From the NCBI RefSeq assembly GCF_905220565.1, contig NC_059412.1, positions 12,992,125 to 13,056,124 of the forward strand: a DNA stretch of 64,000 bases, read 5' to 3'. The translations under genes and the position numbers were made by a program. Below are positions 63,600 through 64,000 of the stretch, in pieces. Under the pieces are notes generated by a model that was given only the letters and a program-made list of their open reading frames with translations, was not told where the DNA came from and searched no databases. The DNA is from Melitaea cinxia (taxonomy: Eukaryota; Arthropoda; Insecta; Lepidoptera; Nymphalidae). Positions within the stretch are counted from its first letter, which is position 1; each line of letters starts with the position of its first letter.

Positions 63600-64000
63600 G
63601 ATATTCAAAAATATTTATAATAACAGTATATTATTTATATTTAGTTATGTATAATCACAAGTAAACGAATGTAATATTATTAAGTGATAAGTGGTATAAG
63701 TATAGATATAACATATTAATAGTGAAATGAAAATATGTTAGATACAGTAACTAATGTGATTTCAAATACATAATGTTAATATAGACTTGTGGTTTTAATT
63801 TAACAACCCTTCTGAAATGATTCTTACATCTCAGAAGTGGGATGTTCGGAACAATAGTGTTTCGTTACCACGCCCGCATGGCGGACATTGAACATGGTAG
63901 TATTATTTGAGTAAATCGCAATCTAAATACTGGAAATGCATATCATTATATAAATATATATACAGGATGTCCCAAAAAGTAGTGATAAGCGGAATTCCAG
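63600..64000. other. no gene; possible mariner-type terminal repeat at 63972-64000
   Basis: AT-rich. The last 29 bases (ACAGGATGTCCCAAAAAGTA, then GTGATAAGC) resemble the CAGGGTGTGGCGGAAATAGT end at 41177, so another element may start here and continue outside the window. Confidence 0.35.

Noticed and set aside
1..64000. Prokaryotic interpretation (operons, ribosome binding sites, CRISPR, attachment sites)
   Set aside because: Spliced genes, SINE, LTR and non-LTR retroelements and AT-rich spacers show a eukaryotic genome; no prokaryotic signals are supported.

Overview
This window is a eukaryotic, AT-rich, animal-type genomic segment made almost entirely of transposable elements (TEs). GT-AG introns, poly(A) signals, a SINE with pol III boxes, RTE, R4/Dong, BEL, DIRS, errantivirus-like, piggyBac, PIF/Harbinger, hAT, Tc1/mariner, pogo, P-like and ISL2EU-like families together point to an insect. 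The SINE and the RTE-related repeat resemble sequences I know from Lepidoptera, so a moth or butterfly is my best guess (inference). I found no host gene, no CRISPR array and no bacterial features.

Layout. 0.6-3.9 kb: an LTR element with a 4-bp target duplication whose gag end, protease and RT segment is inverted between the LTRs. 4.8-8.6 kb: a broken PIF/Harbinger-type element with a DDE_4 transposase (+) and a MADF-BESS protein (-); a Tc1 element (copy A) splits the BESS motif. 9-10.8 kb: a dispersed repeat and an L1-ORF1-like pseudogene. 11.2-22 kb: a composite best read as an ISL2EU-like element (YqaJ exonuclease gene + and THAP/DDE_4 transposase -). A non-LTR element interrupts the exonuclease, and a complete PIF/Harbinger element (TTA duplication) interrupts the transposase. 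That Harbinger in turn carries an intact piggyBac element (TTAA duplication) and a SINE. 22.4-28.2 kb: a hAT element (8-bp duplication) containing a second hAT element (8-bp duplication, one mismatch). 28.4-30.6 kb: an errantivirus-like gag-pol fragment. 30.7-33.2 kb: zeste-like Myb and pogo transposase pseudogenes. 34-37.9 kb: a second ISL2EU/IS4EU-like transposase, interrupted by a mariner-type element with an intact ORF. 38-42.2 kb: a short RTE-related insertion, then a P-element-like transposase interrupted by an RTE 3' end, then a mariner remnant. 42.2-49.8 kb: BEL integrase, repeats, a MITE, a spliced Tc1-like pseudogene, an R4-type endonuclease, a non-LTR RT remnant and a second YqaJ pseudogene. 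50.7-52.5 kb: DIRS RT joined to a 3' piggyBac fragment. 52.5-62.8 kb: a very young errantivirus-like provirus (LTRs differ by two substitutions plus an A-run length change) inserted with GATC duplication into the piggyBac C-terminal zinc-finger codons; a second Tc1 copy (B) splits its env gene. 63.5 kb: a tRNA-like cloverleaf.

How the pieces fit. Insertion order can be read from the nesting: ISL2EU-like, then Harbinger, then piggyBac or SINE; piggyBac-2, then errantivirus, then Tc1-B. Most coding units are dead through stops, frameshifts, deletions or insertions. Three have intact reading frames: the piggyBac transposase at 15.2-17.5 kb, the mariner transposase at 36.2-37.3 kb, and the Harbinger pair (whose transposase seems to lack one catalytic aspartate). 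The region behaves as a TE trap, such as pericentromeric DNA or a piRNA-cluster-like locus; that is inference. Family names come from motif recognition by eye, not from database searches.
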